Part shown: positions 16,601 through 25,358 of the stretch, piece after piece
Position numbering within the stretch: position 1 is the first letter of the stretch
How the letters are laid out: every line of letters starts with the position of its first letter
Assembly (NCBI GenBank): GCA_045631445.1
Contig: JAZQUS010000059.1
Span: 1-42,557, forward strand
Source: RGIG4608 sp045631445
GTDB taxonomy: Bacteria > Bacillota > Clostridia > Oscillospirales > CAG-272
Direction of reading: 5' to 3'
Length of the DNA: 42,557 nucleotides
The notes under the pieces: model-generated
What the model was told of the DNA's origin: nothing
Databases searched by the model: none
What the model saw: the letters and a program-made list of their open reading frames with translations, nothing else
Program-made: the position numbers and the translations under genes

Positions 16601-18321
16601 TCAAATCTTGCGTCATTATGAAGAGCCAAGTTGATCATTTCAAGTGTCTTTTCAGCACTATCATCACCGTACTTTTCAAGATCTGCGCCGAATACATAGA
16701 GGAATTCAGGATTGCTGAAATAGGGTTCAAGTACGGGTGTAATATTTGCTGCGATAAGTTCATAAGCCAAACGAGGAGCAACAGCTTCAGCATTTTCAGC
16801 AACCTTAGCGGGAATCTCACTTTGAAGACCACCTACAACAGGACCAAGAATTGAGAACATGCTAAATGTTTCGCCCGCAGGAACAGAAATCTCATCAAAA
16901 TTTACGTTTGCAACTGCCTTCATTGAAGAAAGAACTGCATCAACAATACCAAAGTAGTAAGCAAGAAGCTGTACTTTACCAGCATTTTCTGCAGCATAAA
17001 CAGCGAAAGCAGCTGTTCCCTGAGCCTGTGCTGTTTCATAAGCGATAATGTCATTAAGATCAAATGCACCGTAATAATCAGCTTCAGAACCACCAAAGAT
17101 AATGGGCATTACGAAGGACTGAATTTCGGGATAGAAACGGCTATGGCAGAATTTTCTGCTTTCAGGATATACAACTGTGCCGTTTTCAAGAACTTCGATA
17201 GGAGCATAAAGTGTTTCAAATGCCTGTGCAAATGTTTCTACCTGGATTGTTTCACCGTTTTCATCTTCGGGAAGCTCTGCATAGTAGTATGTATTGTCAG
17301 AAGCACCTGTTTCATTTGCTACTGTTGTGTATGCAGCCATAAATGCGTTGATAGGTGTGTAAAGAGCGCCAAGGAAGTCACCTGCGTTGAAGCTCTTTGT
17401 GATACCGTGAAGTGTGATGTTAAAGTTGAAATCCAAACCGTTGTTAATCAAAGGAAGGATAATAACTGTTGCATCGGAGTTAACTTCTGCGATATAATCA
17501 ATTACGTTCATGTATGTTACAACATAGCTTGCAGTTGTGTATACAAGATAGTTAAGGATTGTAACGATCAAATCTGAGGGCATACCTGCTTCTACAAGGT
17601 AAGCTTCTGCATCGTTATAAACACCCATAACGAGTTCTTTAACTTCTTCGTTTGCTCCGCACAATTCAAGAGCATTTTCAACTGTCATATGTGCATACTT
17701 TTCATTATCGAGTGCAAGTTCTTCTGCAGAACCGAAACCAACAAGGTTCATAAGTCTGCCCATGAAGAATACGCCGAAGTTACCGTTACCTGTTGCAAGA
17801 GAGATAACGTCTGCATTTGCAACGGAGTTCTGGAATACGCTTGCAACGGCATTGTTAGTTTCCATATGCTTATCCCAGTTATCTTCGCCTCTAGCAGCGC
17901 CTGTCTTACCCCAACGGTCAGGATTTGTAAGCAATTCGCGTACTGTCCAGAAATCAGGAGTAAATTCTTTTTCTGTTCCCTTTGTAAGCATGTAGTAAAC
18001 ATCTTCAATACGAGCTGCGCTTGTTGCGAGCTGTGTGAGATTTACATCCTTACCTGTGAAGCTTTCAAGCCATCCTGCAAACTGAGAAGGATATGCATCT
18101 TTTGCTTCTTCAAGGTAACCATTTTTACCTGTAGCATCGTAACCATCCATACCGATACCGTTTGTCATGGAGTCACCAATTGAAACGTAATCAAGTGTGC
18201 CGTCTGCCCCATTATCACCATTGCCTGCAACATAATCAGCAAATACGCCAAGTGTGGGCGCGAATGTGGTTACGAGCATTGCGAAGGTCATAACGAGAAC
18301 AAGAATTCTTTTCATATTCAT
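13645..18321 (-). CDS. Array gene 1: giant surface protein with two SGNH-like domains and Cys-repeat stalk
   Basis: 1558 aa, starting MNMKRILVLVM (18321) with AAAGGAA upstream. The product name describes architecture only. Order: signal peptide (1-28); SGNH/GDSL-like domain (~44-650) with block I YVSIGDSMTNG (Ser51), block III GNGNF and block V HPSQAGH (His639), where the usual Asp three residues earlier is Leu; a shared module EAYDYVDEAGYINK...VDLSDNTMTEEF; an acidic Ala/Val/Glu-rich helical spacer (~690-1110) with repeating EIYAIA..VYATLV-like units; a second SGNH-like domain (~1120-1390) whose block I is YYVALGNA and which lacks the catalytic Ser and His; six 22-residue Cys repeats (~1394-1525); a membrane helix and KKKNA. 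It has no LPXTG. The first domain may be an esterase or acyltransferase acting on wall glycans or lipids (inference). It is a monocistronic unit. Confidence 0.85.
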   Translation of the reverse strand: MNMKRILVLVMTFAMLVTTFAPTLGVFADYVAGNGDNGADGTLDYVSIGDSMTNGIGMDGYDATGKNGYLEEAKDAYPSQFAGWLESFTGKDVNLTQLATSAARIEDVYYMLTKGTEKEFTPDFWTVRELLTNPDRWGKTGAARGEDNWDKHMETNNAVASVFQNSVANADVISLATGNGNFGVFFMGRLMNLVGFGSAEELALDNEKYAHMTVENALELCGANEEVKELVMGVYNDAEAYLVEAGMPSDLIVTILNYLVYTTASYVVTYMNVIDYIAEVNSDATVIILPLINNGLDFNFNITLHGITKSFNAGDFLGALYTPINAFMAAYTTVANETGASDNTYYYAELPEDENGETIQVETFAQAFETLYAPIEVLENGTVVYPESRKFCHSRFYPEIQSFVMPIIFGGSEADYYGAFDLNDIIAYETAQAQGTAAFAVYAAENAGKVQLLAYYFGIVDAVLSSMKAVANVNFDEISVPAGETFSMFSILGPVVGGLQSEIPAKVAENAEAVAPRLAYELIAANITPVLEPYFSNPEFLYVFGADLEKYGDDSAEKTLEMINLALHNDARFEINNDLKTMKAALVDGYNQIANGLELLSMAVVLPETLSEALTSVGLLEALLALYGRLKLAWGLSAHPSQAGHDTLTQSLVDAYKNEYTTKDETIENIKETIDLAIKVTDKAYQEAYDYVDEAGYINKVVSIINRVINRLNRVDLSDNTMTEEFRVLLDKEIEATIATLKEIKDVLVNDKAEDLAGLVATVRGLMDDALTHLNNIYALCAQAGIDVNQLVIIPALKEALVILETELIPALKELVEEFVEAVVAHVTEKAEELYNYALGLSKEVYLQLVALVVRVQLHVEEKVEEIVDVLLNQYFVLVEKLEAIYGNVEDAANTALKVLGAVADKIVEVAGSVENALEIAKKVLTTAYDILVEAGLTVKEAFEVAVEIYTVVVEFLVENAESVEKALEIAGKAFEYVLEVAAFVYENAEEIYAIATKVYATLVDVIAKVYNIVETSINVYNFVYDLLVDVFGSIENAICIAGKVCKLVVEFIKNTPELLENAYELYCDIYDLIVEVYGKTANAEECAKAVYTYVVGVLTVALDDIKNAIYGASNGDYEITLDSYYVALGNADYVEELAGMLYLESKYAQYGLAGDYTADLEKADLVTVKFNNGEFFEFAYAQIMGVVAQIIKTSDVYNKYGAALDMAIAELPIDLNAQTVELDWSKYLDAETIAILQERLDKVAEDVTAAGLPVVYELDLAPVLSGSLDGVTVNETLIVEIPVAELIAFGVESLLYAYAETAARVINTLGTIYAVAPEATVVITGINNPLAIYAESLEGFVPGVSKYIGILDEVVEILNLPLYGYAVANEKTIFVGSDNAEDIYAALHAHCGHAYDNACDTTCNICGETRTVGAHVYDNACDTTCNVCGAVRTVDAHVYDNACDTTCNICGAVRTVGDHVYDNACDATCNICGATRTPADHVYDDCADDTCNVCGATRVAPGHVYDDKYDRDCNVCGTPREVPLRPGVIIAIAVGSVVVACAAGAAAYWFFVKKKNA
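13747..14142 (-). repeat. Six 66-nt tandem repeats coding Cys-rich modules (array gene 1)
   Basis: Six in-frame 22-residue units of the form HVYDNACDTTCNICGAVRTV plus two residues. Each has Cys at C-x3-C-x2-C-G, apart from the last two units, which have lost the first Cys or shifted it. The His-Tyr at each unit start and the C-x2-C pair suggest a metal-binding or disulfide-linked stalk. The DNA is nearly identical to 18666-19061. Confidence 0.9.
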
Positions 18322-18336
18322 AATAAATTCCTTTCC

Positions 18337-18362
18337 GATATAAGAAACCTCCATCTTATATC
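18337..18362 (-). promoter_or_regulatory. Leader palindrome next to the RBS of array gene 1
   Basis: GATATAAGA (18337-18345) and TCTTATATC (18354-18362) form a perfect 9-bp stem around an eight-nt loop. On the mRNA it ends directly before GGAAAGG, the ribosome binding site. Equivalent palindromes with different sequences precede array genes 2, 3 and 4. Confidence 0.7.
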
Positions 18363-18409
18363 AATAAAAAATATGTTAGATTTGCCTCTAAACGCAAAAC
18401 TTCAGGGTA

Positions 18410-18438
18410 ATTATAGCACTTATGTCGAGAATTGTCAA
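18410..18438 (-). promoter_or_regulatory. Consensus promoter of array gene 1
   Basis: Read leftward: TTGACA (18438-18433), a 17-nt spacer, TATAAT (18415-18410). Both hexamers are perfect. The leader is about 80 nt. Confidence 0.9.
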
Positions 18439-18499
18439 TACCTTTTTTGTAATTTTTTACTTATTTCAAAGTGCCAAATTTATACATATGTAACAAAAA

Positions 18500-18525
18500 C
18501 CGCCATTCCCTTTCGGAAATGGCGG
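18500..18525 (-). terminator. Terminator of array gene 2
   Basis: CCGCCATTCC (18500-18509) pairs with GGAAATGGCGG (18515-18525), with one bulged base; the leftward strand continues TTTTTGTT. Confidence 0.85.
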
Positions 18526-18560
18526 AATTTATATAATTTTAATCAATTACGTAGCAATTA

Positions 18561-21500
18561 TTATGCCTGTTTCTTCTTTTTAATAATATAGAAGTAAACA
18601 AGTGCGCCTGCACCACATACCACCGCTACAGAACCAACTGCGATAGCAACAATTGCCCAAGGACGAAGAGGTACTTTTCTTGTTGCGCCACAAACGTTAC
18701 AGTCGCGGTCATACTTATCATCGTAAACGTGACCGGGAGCTACTCTTGTTGCACCACAAACGTTACATGTATCGTCTTCACAGTCATCATAAACGTGATC
18801 TGCGGGTGTTCTTGTTGCACCACAAATGTTACATGTTGCATCACATGCGTTATCGTAAACGTGATCTCCAACTGTTCTCACTGCGCCACAAATATTACAT
18901 GTTGTATCGCATGCGTTATCGTAAACGTGATCTCCAACTGTTCTTACTGCGCCACAAATGTTACATGTTGTATCGCAAGCGTTGTCATATACGTGAGCAC
19001 CTACTGTTCTTGTTTCACCACAAATGTTACATGTTGTATCACATGCATTATCATATGCGTGTCCACAGTGTGCGTGAAGTGCTGCGTAGATGTCTTCTGC
19101 ATTGTCGCTATTAACAAATATTGTATTTTCCTGTACCAATGCAAAGCCATAGAGAGTAGCATTTACTACATCAACCATTACATCAGTATAACCAAGAAGC
19201 TCATCAATATTTCCAATGTAATCGGAATATATACCAAGCATAGAAACAAGATCTACCATAGGATTATCAACGCCCGTGATTACTACAGTTGCTTCGGGAG
19301 CTACTGTGTGAATTGTGTTAAGAGTTGTTGCAACTCTACCTATTGCCTCAACGTAGCCGTAAAGTGCACTTTCAATACCGAATATCATAAGGTCAACAAC
19401 AGAAATGTTAACGTCACCGTCAAGCTCAAGAGGAATGTTCATATTTTCCAAAACAGCATTGATTACAGGAGCAATATCAACATATTCAGGAGTACCGTTA
19501 GCAATAAGATCCTTTTTCATTCTTGCCAAAGAGTTCTTAAGAATCATTTCTGCATCTGCATCCAAATACTTGGACCATTCAAGCTCAACAGGTTTAGAAT
19601 CAAGGCTAAAGCCCAAGGATTCTTCAACCTGATCAAGAATACCCCAGTTACTCAAGTTGGTATAAATGCTTGTCAAGTTCTTATTACCTCTAATAATTTC
19701 AGCAAGCTTACCCTTCATTTGAAGGTTAGCAAATTCCATAAATTCACCGTTGTTGAATTTAACGGTTACAAGGTCTGCATTTGCAAGTACCTCAAGGTAG
19801 TCATCTGTAAGAGCAAACTGTTCATACTTGTCACCAAGGAAGAGCATATTTGCAAGATCTTCTACATATTCGGCATCACCGAGAGCCACATAGTAAGAAT
19901 CAAGTGTAATTTCGTAGTCCGCATTAGATGCATTATACATAATTTCAGCAATATCTTCCTTAACAGCTATCGCAATGCCAAGCGCATATGCGTGAACTAC
20001 CTTTGCAGTTTCACAAGCATCACCGGTTTCACCGTAGGTTTCTACGATAATGTTGTAAATTTCTACACCAAGTTTGTATGCATTTTCAAAGATTTCGGGA
20101 TTATTCTTTACAAATTCTACGATAAGTGTTGCAATCTTATAAGCAATTCTGCCTGCGTTTTCAACGCTACCGAAGATATCAACAATAAGTTCGTATACAT
20201 AGTTGTAAACGTCCATTACTGTGAGAACAACGCCTTCAACCTTAGCAATCACCTTAACAAGTTCTGCATAAATTCCTGTAGCTATTGCATAGATTTCTTC
20301 TGCATTGTCATAGATCATTCCTGCTACTTCAAGAACGTATTCAAATGCATTCTTTGCAATTTCGATTGCATTTTCAATATTGTCTGCGTTTTCAATAAGG
20401 AATTCAACAACTGACTTGTAAACGTTAATAGCTACGTTAAATGCTGTCTTAATATTTTCACCGTTTTCAACGAGGAAGTTATATACAGTTGTAAATACAA
20501 CCTTTGCAATTTCAATGCCCTCGAGAACATCATCACCATATTCGGCAATAAATTCTACAACCGCCTTATATACTTCAATTGCAATTGTGATTGCATCGTG
20601 AATTGTAAGACCACTTTCAACGAGAACCTCAAAGATAACTCCGAAAATGTTTTCAATTATATCAAGGTGTTCAAGAACCTTGCCAAGCAATTTATCAACA
20701 AGCTTTGTGTAAATTTCAAGTGCTTTTTCGTAAGCTTCAACACCTACACCATAGATTGTTTCAAGCTTTTCTACAAGTGCAAAGTACTGTTCGAGAACCA
20801 TCAAAGTGATTTCTTCAACCTTGCCTTCAACGTGAAGCTGAACCTTAACGATCAAGGCAACAAGCTGGAGGTAAACCTCCTTGGACATACCAAGAGCAGC
20901 ATTGTAAAGCAATTCTGCTTTTTCAGTAATGTGAGCTACTATTGCGTCAATAATTTCATTAGTAAGCTCTACAAGAGCAGGAATTACTTCAGTTTCAATG
21001 ATATAAAGTGCTTCCTTGAGGACAGGAAGAAGTACGAGTTGGTTAATGTCGATACCTGCCTGAGCACAAATGTCATAAATGTTTGCAAGATGTTCAAGAA
21101 GCTCATCTGTATTAGCGAGAACGTAAGCTACAAGTCCGTCAACATCCTTAAGTGTATCTGCTTCAAGCGCTGCAATCAATTTTGCAAGAGTTACTTCAAT
21201 AAGGTCAACTTCCTTCTGAAGCAATGCTCTGATTTCCTCAGTCATAGGAGCTTTGTCAGAGAAATCTACTGTTTCAAGATAAGCAAGTGCATTCTTGATA
21301 GCTTCAACAGCTATATCGATATAACCTTCCTCATCCGCATATGCATATCCATATTCGTATGCTTCGTCGTAGTATTCAAGAATGAAATCAAGGATTATCT
21401 TACCATTTTCTTCAGTAATATAGCCTTCTTCATCGAGAGTTTCATAAACCACAACGAAAATATCAACTCTCTGTTCGTTAGTAAGGTCTTCGCGACCAAA

Positions 21501-24500
21501 GATAACGTCAACAATCTCAACAACGATAGCAATAGCGTCATCAACCTCAAGCTGCTCTCCGTTAAGAACAGGAAGAACTACACTATAGATAAGGATATCA
21601 ATAAGCTGATCCTTTTCTGCTTCACCCATAAGGCCTTCCGCTTTAAGATTTTCATAAATCTTACCCGCAAGTGCAACGGCCTCGTCGTAAATATCACTTG
21701 TTTCATTATCAAGAATTTGGTTATTATCTGCAACGTTCTTGATTTCGTTAACAATTGCAGTCTTTACCGCAGGATCTGTGTTAGGATCGTCAAGAACAGT
21801 TTGAATAGCCGTTGTAGATACCTTTTGAACAAGTGTTGACTGATCTACAGTTTCACTGCTTTCAACGTCTGCCATTACATTATCAAGAATCTTAACAAGC
21901 AATTCGTCGCTAATCAATGCGCCTTCACCTGTAACGAGTGTTTCAAGAGATTTCTTGTTTTCTTCATCAAGATAGTTTTCAGCAACGATAGAGATAACGA
22001 TTCTAAGAGCCTGTGCAGACGCTGTGTCGTTATTTGTAGCATTTGCGCGCGCTCTCATCTGACGAGCGGGTGCTTCATTCTTGATAACAAGCTTATAAAC
22101 GAAGAGAACAATGTCAAGAAGTTCTTCGTCAGTTACATCACCGTCGATAACTGCGTTATAAACGTAATCAACGATATTAGCTGTCTGCTTGTCAGAAAGA
22201 AGATTTTCCACCTTGAGCGCTTTATAAATTTCTTCTGCAGTTTCTATAGCCTTAGCATCTGCATAATTTTCAAGATATCCGTGAGCCTTGAGAATCTTAT
22301 AAACTGTAGCAACTACAGCAACCTTCTGGCTTTCAGGAATATTTTCGTCGCCAATCATTGTTTCGTAAACGAATTCAACGAAGGATTTCTGTTCTTCATC
22401 GGAGAATTCACCGTCGATAATAGCTTCGTAAACGTATTCAACGATTGCATATGTTTGCTTATCGGAGAGAAGATTTTTAGCCTTGAGAGCTTTGTAAATC
22501 TCTTCTGCAATATCAGCCTCATCAAGTGCTACATATCCATGAGCCTTGAGAACCTTATAAACTGTAGCAACTACAGCAACCTTCTGGCTTTCAGGGATGT
22601 TTTCGTCACCAATCATTGTTTCGTAAACGAATTTAACGAGAGCATCCTCTTCGTCAGCTGTCAATTCACCGTCGTTAGCAACAGCAAGGTATACCTGATC
22701 TGCGATTGCATAAATCTGTGAATCTGAAAGAAGATTTTTAGCCTTGAGAGCTCTATAAAGTTCTTCATAAAGTTCAACATCAGCTTCAATATATCCATTA
22801 GCCCTAAGAGTTGAATAAACAGTCTTCATAACTGCAACTCTATGTGCATCGGAGAGACTTTCATCAGCAATCAATGTTTCGTACATAAACTTAACAAGGT
22901 CTTCCTGCTCGGCATCACTCAAAACGCCATCAAGAATTGCTTCGTAAATGTAATCAGCGATTGCGTAGGACTGCTCGTCAGAGATGAGATTCTTTTCGTC
23001 AAGCTCCTTATAAAAAACTTCTACAAGTTCAAGTGCCTCATTTTCTGCGAAGTAGTTATTTCCCTTAAGAATAGCATAAATCTCACCAATTATTTCAATT
23101 CTCTCGGATTCATTAATAAGAGGATTGCGAACCACTGTATCATACGCACACTGGCCAATTTCAATTGTGTCCTTATCTGACAATTCCTTGTCAAGAACGC
23201 GTGTGTATGCAGCAAGAATAATATCAAGAGTCTGCTTATCTGTTATATGATTGTGAGCATCAAGAGTTTCGTAAAGATCCTCAACAAGAGACATCTGTGG
23301 CATTTCACCCAAAACGCCCATATCGGATGCGGTTGTGTAAACATGGTGCATCTTTTCAAGCACTACGTCTGCAGGAATACCGTCTTTTTCGTTGTATGCT
23401 TCAATAATTACTTCTGAAAGATCGTCGTGACCTGCGGGTGTGGGATGTACGCACATACCGTCACCGATGTTGAAGATTGCATAAATCTTGCAAAGAGGAA
23501 GAATGTGTTCCTTAGAAAGGTGGTCACCAATAGACTGACGAACTGTATAAGGAGATGAAGGATTGCTTACAAGACCGTCAAATACGCCGAGAAGCTTATT
23601 CATATCAGCGATTGTCAAAACACCCTCAAGAGGAATATCATCAACTGCGATACTTCTGACGATAGCATCTTCAATTGCAAGGTAAACTGCAACGGAAGCT
23701 GTAAGGTCGGAGTTGCCATGCATGAAATTCCATGCTGCTTCCGCAGGATAATAATCAATCTCGGGCATACTAGGTCTCAATTCATTCTGAATAGTTTCCC
23801 AAGATCTCCAAGCCTGAACATCTGCAAGTGTTACAGGAAGAAGATTCATACCCATAGCACCGGAAATCATAAGGCGGAGTGAATTATTGTATGTTTTGAT
23901 TGTTCTTGCACGAACGATGTCTGCAGAAAGTCTACCTTCGCCTTCGCAATCATGGCCTTCTGTACCACAATCGTCATCACCACAGTCGATATTTGTCCAA
24001 CCTGCGTAAGCAAGGTCATCAAATGCCTGAACGATGAACTTGGGTTGGGGCTGTTCTGCATAGTGGAACGTTGCGCCCTGAAGCTTGCCTTCTGCCTGCT
24101 TCAAAGTGGGATACAATACGATATAGTCATTCAACAATGCGAATACTTCGTCCATAAGGTCACCGAAGTAGAACTTTTCACCATTGTCAAGAGTGATTGT
24201 CATACCGTATGTTGTATTCATCAAACCAACGAGAATGATTTCTGCGTCGGGGTTGAGCTCAACAATCTTATCAACTGATTTTGAGAAGTTAACAATAAAG
24301 CCCGCAGCTGTATAAGAAAGCAATCCGCTAACTTCGTCAACGTGATACTTTTCTGCTTCTTCTTTTGAAACAAATGAATTCATTGTTTCAGATACTTTAT
24401 TACTGATTTCTCTGATAATTTCCTTTTCTTCTTCGTTGTCAAGAAGCTTAAGGGCATTTTCAAGTGTGTACTGAGCCTTCTGCTCTTCTGTAAGAGAACC

Positions 24501-25046
24501 ACCCATTACACCGAGCATGCTTGTTACACGAGAAAGGAAAAATGCGCCAAAGGAAGCATTACCAATACCGAGTGTAATAATATCTGCACCCTTAACAGCA
24601 TCCTGATAGAATGCCTTAAGAGCATCATTGTTGTCAATACCTGTGTAGTGATTAACCTGCTCATACCAGTCATCAGCGGGAGTGTCGCGACCGCCAAGAA
24701 GATAGAGGAGGTCTTCCGCACGAAGTGCGGAGGATGCAAGCTTTGTGTGAGTTACATCATAACCCTGCTTTTTGAGATATTCCTCAAACTGCAAGGGATA
24801 TGCGCCTGCGCCATAAAACTTGTCTTGATTGTTAATAATGTTTACACCGTCATTGCCTTGCTGATAGCCATCAAAGCCATAACCGTTTGCCATAGAGTCA
24901 CCGATAGAAACATAATGCTTCTCATTAGACTCTATTTCTTTTGTGCCATTGTTAATGTTTTCCGCAAATACGCCAAGTGTTGGAGCAAAAGTGCTAAGGA
25001 GCATTGCAAAAGTCATAACAAGAACAAGAATTCTTTTGAAATTCAT
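18561..25046 (-). CDS. Array gene 2: giant surface protein with SGNH-like domains, helical repeats and Cys-repeat stalk
   Basis: 2161 aa, the largest product in the window; start MNFKRILVLVM, with GGAAAGG upstream. Signal peptide (1-28). SGNH/GDSL-like domain (~43-550): block I YVSIGDSMANG (Ser51), block III GIGNASF, block V HPTPAGHDDL (His534). Residues ~580-1000 are four to five tandem helical repeats of about 84-86 residues, unique to this member (KNLLSDKQTYAIVEYVYEAI, then GDENIPESQKVAVVATVYK). Next come the shared YDEAYEYGYAYADEEGYID module, a helical spacer, a second SGNH-like domain starting LDSYYVALGDAEYVEDLANM with no catalytic Ser or His, six 22-residue Cys repeats, a membrane helix and KKKKQA. 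The first domain looks potentially catalytic; the substrate is unknown. A wall-bound enzyme or adhesin is the best guess. Confidence 0.85.
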   Translation of the reverse strand: MNFKRILVLVMTFAMLLSTFAPTLGVFAENINNGTKEIESNEKHYVSIGDSMANGYGFDGYQQGNDGVNIINNQDKFYGAGAYPLQFEEYLKKQGYDVTHTKLASSALRAEDLLYLLGGRDTPADDWYEQVNHYTGIDNNDALKAFYQDAVKGADIITLGIGNASFGAFFLSRVTSMLGVMGGSLTEEQKAQYTLENALKLLDNEEEKEIIREISNKVSETMNSFVSKEEAEKYHVDEVSGLLSYTAAGFIVNFSKSVDKIVELNPDAEIILVGLMNTTYGMTITLDNGEKFYFGDLMDEVFALLNDYIVLYPTLKQAEGKLQGATFHYAEQPQPKFIVQAFDDLAYAGWTNIDCGDDDCGTEGHDCEGEGRLSADIVRARTIKTYNNSLRLMISGAMGMNLLPVTLADVQAWRSWETIQNELRPSMPEIDYYPAEAAWNFMHGNSDLTASVAVYLAIEDAIVRSIAVDDIPLEGVLTIADMNKLLGVFDGLVSNPSSPYTVRQSIGDHLSKEHILPLCKIYAIFNIGDGMCVHPTPAGHDDLSEVIIEAYNEKDGIPADVVLEKMHHVYTTASDMGVLGEMPQMSLVEDLYETLDAHNHITDKQTLDIILAAYTRVLDKELSDKDTIEIGQCAYDTVVRNPLINESERIEIIGEIYAILKGNNYFAENEALELVEVFYKELDEKNLISDEQSYAIADYIYEAILDGVLSDAEQEDLVKFMYETLIADESLSDAHRVAVMKTVYSTLRANGYIEADVELYEELYRALKAKNLLSDSQIYAIADQVYLAVANDGELTADEEDALVKFVYETMIGDENIPESQKVAVVATVYKVLKAHGYVALDEADIAEEIYKALKAKNLLSDKQTYAIVEYVYEAIIDGEFSDEEQKSFVEFVYETMIGDENIPESQKVAVVATVYKILKAHGYLENYADAKAIETAEEIYKALKVENLLSDKQTANIVDYVYNAVIDGDVTDEELLDIVLFVYKLVIKNEAPARQMRARANATNNDTASAQALRIVISIVAENYLDEENKKSLETLVTGEGALISDELLVKILDNVMADVESSETVDQSTLVQKVSTTAIQTVLDDPNTDPAVKTAIVNEIKNVADNNQILDNETSDIYDEAVALAGKIYENLKAEGLMGEAEKDQLIDILIYSVVLPVLNGEQLEVDDAIAIVVEIVDVIFGREDLTNEQRVDIFVVVYETLDEEGYITEENGKIILDFILEYYDEAYEYGYAYADEEGYIDIAVEAIKNALAYLETVDFSDKAPMTEEIRALLQKEVDLIEVTLAKLIAALEADTLKDVDGLVAYVLANTDELLEHLANIYDICAQAGIDINQLVLLPVLKEALYIIETEVIPALVELTNEIIDAIVAHITEKAELLYNAALGMSKEVYLQLVALIVKVQLHVEGKVEEITLMVLEQYFALVEKLETIYGVGVEAYEKALEIYTKLVDKLLGKVLEHLDIIENIFGVIFEVLVESGLTIHDAITIAIEVYKAVVEFIAEYGDDVLEGIEIAKVVFTTVYNFLVENGENIKTAFNVAINVYKSVVEFLIENADNIENAIEIAKNAFEYVLEVAGMIYDNAEEIYAIATGIYAELVKVIAKVEGVVLTVMDVYNYVYELIVDIFGSVENAGRIAYKIATLIVEFVKNNPEIFENAYKLGVEIYNIIVETYGETGDACETAKVVHAYALGIAIAVKEDIAEIMYNASNADYEITLDSYYVALGDAEYVEDLANMLFLGDKYEQFALTDDYLEVLANADLVTVKFNNGEFMEFANLQMKGKLAEIIRGNKNLTSIYTNLSNWGILDQVEESLGFSLDSKPVELEWSKYLDADAEMILKNSLARMKKDLIANGTPEYVDIAPVINAVLENMNIPLELDGDVNISVVDLMIFGIESALYGYVEAIGRVATTLNTIHTVAPEATVVITGVDNPMVDLVSMLGIYSDYIGNIDELLGYTDVMVDVVNATLYGFALVQENTIFVNSDNAEDIYAALHAHCGHAYDNACDTTCNICGETRTVGAHVYDNACDTTCNICGAVRTVGDHVYDNACDTTCNICGAVRTVGDHVYDNACDATCNICGATRTPADHVYDDCEDDTCNVCGATRVAPGHVYDDKYDRDCNVCGATRKVPLRPWAIVAIAVGSVAVVCGAGALVYFYIIKKKKQA
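18666..19061 (-). repeat. Six 66-nt tandem repeats coding Cys-rich modules (array gene 2)
   Basis: Six in-frame 22-residue units, HVYDNACDTTCNICGAVRTV type, matching the array gene 1 copy unit for unit. Only a handful of nucleotide differences are visible over about 400 nt, whereas the flanking domains differ freely. This points to recent conversion or duplication of the segment. Confidence 0.9.
22060..23300 (-). repeat. Tandem ~255-nt repeats inside array gene 2
   Basis: In-frame repeats of about 84-86 codons. Two neighbouring copies are almost the same at DNA level: the segment beginning GCCTTGAGAA at 22285 recurs at 22543, 258 nt away. The outer copies are more diverged. They encode paired amphipathic helices joined by short acidic loops (for example ANDGELTADEED). 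Confidence 0.8.
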
Positions 25047-25062
25047 AATAAAATTCCTTTCC

Positions 25063-25076
25063 GATACTTTTGTATC
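25063..25076 (-). promoter_or_regulatory. Leader palindrome next to the RBS of array gene 2
   Basis: GATAC (25063-25067) and GTATC (25072-25076) with a four-nt loop, directly before GGAAAGG on the mRNA. It is shorter than the counterparts but has the same position and keeps the GATA/TATC ends. Confidence 0.55.
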
Positions 25077-25262
25077 AATTTAAAAATTTATTAATTAATG
25101 AATTTATATAAACGCTTCACGCTTTTGCGCTCCACGATTTTTTTGAATTTTAACTGCATTTTTATTCATTTTAGAGTGCTTTTAGCCAATATTAAGAATA
25201 TAAATTCAACAAGAATAAATATCCAAAATATTTTTTAGAAACACTTCCCTATTATTTTATAA

Positions 25263-25291
25263 ATTTTACCACAAAAGTCGACAAAAGTCAA
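25263..25291 (-). promoter_or_regulatory. Promoter of array gene 2
   Basis: Read leftward: TTGACT (25291-25286), a 17-nt spacer, TAAAAT (25268-25263). The leader is unusually long, about 210 nt, AT-rich and without an ORF. Confidence 0.7.
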
Positions 25292-25307
25292 TAGTTTAGG
25301 ACAAAAT

Positions 25308-25335
25308 AACCGCCACTTCGCAAGAAGTGGCGGTT
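25308..25335 (-). terminator. Terminator of array gene 3
   Basis: AACCGCCACTTC (25308-25319) pairs perfectly with GAAGTGGCGGTT (25324-25335); leftward it is followed by ATTTTGT. It sits just upstream of the array gene 2 promoter, separating the two units. Confidence 0.85.
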
Positions 25336-25358
25336 AAATATCTTCCTATTTATTAAAT

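Noticed and set aside
13309..16854. Open frame of 1181 codons on the plus strand, opposite array gene 1 and scfA (also long plus-strand frames at 18729-20414 and 20598-21839)
   Set aside because: They lie antisense to well-supported secreted proteins, have abnormal Cys/Asn/Ile-rich composition and no ribosome binding site or known domain. They arise because the codon choice of the array genes leaves few stops on the opposite strand.
18561..25046. Dockerin or cohesin modules (cellulosome) in array gene 2, because of acidic loops such as NDGELTADEE
   Set aside because: The acidic loops do not fit the 12-residue calcium loop of dockerins, and the repeats are 84-86 residues long rather than two of about 22.
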